From: Rhodospirillales bacterium
GTDB lineage: Bacteria > Pseudomonadota > Alphaproteobacteria > Rhodospirillales > Defluviicoccaceae
NCBI GenBank assembly: GCA_030622775.1
Contig: JAUXFS010000004.1
Location: 1 to 16,696, forward strand
Reading direction: 5' to 3'
Length of the DNA stretch: 16,696 bases
The notes below the pieces were generated by a model. It made no database searches. It was not told the origin of the DNA and saw only the letters and a list, made by a program, of their open reading frames with translations. Every line of letters begins with the position of its first letter. The first letter of the stretch is position 1. A program made the translations under genes and the position numbers. Of the stretch, positions 15,202-16,696 are shown piece after piece.

Positions 15202-15509
15202 CGCAAATCTCTTATCCCGCCGAAAATGACATGAAGGCGATCTCCGGGAGCGTCACGACGTCTTCCGGCATCGCTAAAAATGAAGGAGAAATACTAATAA
15301 AAAGTAAACGCAAACTCTTCATAAATATAATTTTTGACTTTTGGTCGTGGTATTGAGAGTATGCTAAATCGCATGAAAGTAAACTTGCGGTAAGTCAAAT
15401 AAAAATCACCTAATTCATGTTGGCGGCATCTGTTTCGCGCGTTAGCGAAAAATTAGGGACCCGGATGGTAGGGAAGACGCAACCAATAGCATCGAACAGG
15501 ACGCGCACG
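15202..15509. promoter_or_regulatory. AT-rich divergent control region before the TolC-family gene
   Basis: Roughly 15275-15425 is markedly AT-rich against the GC-rich surroundings. It holds a direct repeat AAAGTAAAC (15301-15309 and 15376-15384, 75 bp apart), the dyad ATGC-N6-GCAT (15361-15374), a -35-like TTGACT (15334-15339) with TATGCT 20 bp further on (longer than optimal spacing), and the dyad at 15433-15450. It probably carries the promoters of both the TPR-glycosyltransferase gene and the TolC-family gene and may bind a nucleoid-type silencer. Confidence 0.5.
15433..15450. promoter_or_regulatory. Dyad TTTCGC-N6-GCGAAA, candidate operator
   Basis: A perfect 6-bp inverted repeat with a 6-bp spacer (TTTCGCGCGTTAGCGAAA) lies 60-75 bp upstream of the ATG at 15510. 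Its core matches the TTCGC-N6-GCGAA dyad at 3098-3113. No T-run follows it on either strand, so an operator is preferred over a terminator. Confidence 0.4.
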
Positions 15510-16696
15510 ATGATGGTCTCCGCGCTCTTACCGCCCGTTTCCCGCTCCTTCGTGAGCAGCGGGTCGGCTCCTCATCTCGTCGACAAGCATCTTGGTCGCC
15601 GCAACCGCTGCCGATCGACGATGATCCTGCGGTCCGTGGCGGCGACCGCCGTGGCAGTCGCATTGGTGATCGGCGGCCCCGACGGGGCGTCGGCGACAAC
15701 CCTTCAGGAAGCCATCACCATCGCCGTTTCCACTCACCCGACGGTGCAAAAGGCCCGCGCCAGAAAGCGGGCGACCGAACAGGATATCAACGAGGCGCGC
15801 TCGGAATATCTCCCTACCGTCGATGCCACCGGTGAAATCGGTTACGAGTATACCGACAACTTCTTTACCCGAAACCAGGGTAGCGGAAATGGCGGCACCC
15901 AGGAGAAGGCGCGCAAGCTTTTCGGCGGCGAGATCCGGCAGAATCTGTTTCAGGGGTTCGGAACCGTCAACCGAACGCGAGGCGCGCAAGAACGGATCAG
16001 ATCGGCCAGCCACAACCTGATGGACGCGGAAGAGGCCATCGGCCTTCGCGCCGCCGTCTCTTATCTGGAGGTATTGCGCGCCAGGCATGTGGTCAATCTC
16101 GCCCAACAGAACGTGGCCTCCCATATACAGGTTCGCGACGACATCAAGTTCAAGGCGCAGAAAGGCAGAAGCGACTCCGGCGACTTCAACCAAGCGGAAA
16201 GCCGCCTGGCGCTGGCACGCTCCCGGCTGACCCAGGCGCGCGGCCAACTGCGCGACGCCGAAACAGGTTATCTCGAGGTTGTCGGCCAAACCCCGGGGAC
16301 GCTGGAGACGCCAAGGCCCCCCTATCAGGCGATCCCTTCCAACATCGATCTCGCCGTCGCCGCGGCGGAGGACACCAACCCGGCGCTGCTCGCGGCGCTC
16401 GACAACGTCAATGCCCGGGAGTTTGCCGCGAGGGCGAAAAGAGAGCCGTACTATCCGAAGTTCGACATCAGCGTGCGCGGCCATCGCGGTCATGACATGA
16501 ACGGTGTCGATGGCGACGATAACGCTTTCGCGGCGTTGCTGGTGATGGACTTCAATCTGTATCGTGGTGGTGGAGACCAAGCCCGATACCGTCGCGCTAT
16601 CGAGCAGATGAGCGAAGCGAGGCAGCGGGAAGCCGAAATCCGGCGGATGGTCCAGGAACAGATGCGGATCGAGTATACCGGCCTTTTGACCGCCCG
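15510..16696 (+). CDS. TolC-family outer-membrane efflux/type I secretion protein (3' end outside window)
   Basis: 395 codons are visible, open to the right edge. A signal peptide starts near residue 38 (MILRSVAATAVAVALVIGG, cleavage near GASA|TT at 62), then TLQEAITIAVSTHPTVQKAR, the usual TolC N-terminal repeat, EARSEYLPTVDATGEIGYEY, QNLFQGFGTVNRTRGAQERI, a long helical stretch with SYLEVLRARHVVNLAQQNV, and the start of the second structural repeat (NPALLAALDNVNAREFAARA, YYPKFDISVRG, DFNLYRGG). TolC trimers form the outer-membrane channel of type I secretion or RND/ABC efflux. ATG 15510 has AGGA eight bases upstream; ATG 15465 with AGGGA and ATG 15621 directly before the signal peptide are alternatives. 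The partner ABC transporter and adaptor would lie beyond the window. A link to EPS export is not shown; secretion of an adhesin or matrix protein would be typical. Confidence 0.93.
   Translation, partial: MMVSALLPPVSRSFVSSGSAPHLVDKHLGRRNRCRSTMILRSVAATAVAVALVIGGPDGASATTLQEAITIAVSTHPTVQKARARKRATEQDINEARSEYLPTVDATGEIGYEYTDNFFTRNQGSGNGGTQEKARKLFGGEIRQNLFQGFGTVNRTRGAQERIRSASHNLMDAEEAIGLRAAVSYLEVLRARHVVNLAQQNVASHIQVRDDIKFKAQKGRSDSGDFNQAESRLALARSRLTQARGQLRDAETGYLEVVGQTPGTLETPRPPYQAIPSNIDLAVAAAEDTNPALLAALDNVNAREFAARAKREPYYPKFDISVRGHRGHDMNGVDGDDNAFAALLVMDFNLYRGGGDQARYRRAIEQMSEARQREAEIRRMVQEQMRIEYTGLLTA

Noticed and set aside
15528..16580. 350-aa open frame on the minus strand
   Set aside because: The plus strand here encodes an unmistakable TolC-family protein that stays open to the window end, so the minus frame is its shadow.
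1..16696. CRISPR arrays, tRNA or rRNA genes, insertion-sequence transposases, toxin-antitoxin or defence genes
   Set aside because: No regular spacer-repeat pattern, cloverleaf, rRNA-like segment, DDE/recombinase frame or known defence domain was seen on either strand.

Overview
The window reads as high-GC proteobacterial chromosome, most likely from an alphaproteobacterium. The base is codon use rich in G/C at third positions and the make-up of the polysaccharide genes; no rRNA, tRNA or other taxonomic marker is present. Most of it is a cell-surface polysaccharide (EPS/capsule) locus of the Wzx/Wzy type.

Layout. (1) 1-1294 (+): 3' part of an EnvZ-type sensor histidine kinase, cut by the left edge. 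(2) 1299-2462 (-): membrane protein joining a lectin-like beta-sandwich region to a C-terminal VanZ domain, convergent with the kinase. (3) 2463-3250: about 0.8 kb without a convincing gene, holding a promoter and a dyad ahead of (4) 3251-4765 (+), a polyprenyl-phosphate sugar-1-phosphate transferase that starts the repeat unit. (5) 4921-5187: a striking 267-bp foldback element (35-bp outer inverted repeat enclosing two 94-nt hairpins), which runs directly into (6) 5172/5328-6698 (+), a Wzy/O-antigen-ligase-type polymerase. (7) On the minus strand, read from right to left: a small secreted Cys-containing protein (12569-12000), an outer-membrane beta-barrel (11809-10553), a short Wza/OPX export protein (10504-9911), a GumC/Wzc-type co-polymerase fused to a BY tyrosine kinase (9773-7500) and a membrane-anchored helical-repeat protein (7481-6789). 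(8) 12910-13755 (+): PPP-family metallophosphatase. (9) 13777-15201 (-): TPR protein with a GT-B-like (GT9/GT41-related) C-terminal half. (10) 15202-15509: AT-rich control region. (11) 15510-16696 (+): TolC-family outer-membrane protein, cut by the right edge and running without a stop to the window end.

How they fit together. The sugar-phosphate transferase loads the lipid carrier, the polymerase joins repeat units, the co-polymerase/kinase sets chain length and couples to export, and the short OPX protein with the beta-barrel probably forms the periplasm-to-outside path. The PPP phosphatase could oppose the tyrosine kinase, but that is inference from position. No flippase (Wzx) and no classical repeat-unit glycosyltransferases are present, so the locus continues elsewhere or is split. 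The features most worth a second look are the Y-shaped foldback element, its overlap with the polymerase start region, and a TTCGC-N6-GCGAA dyad found upstream of both the transferase and the TolC gene.
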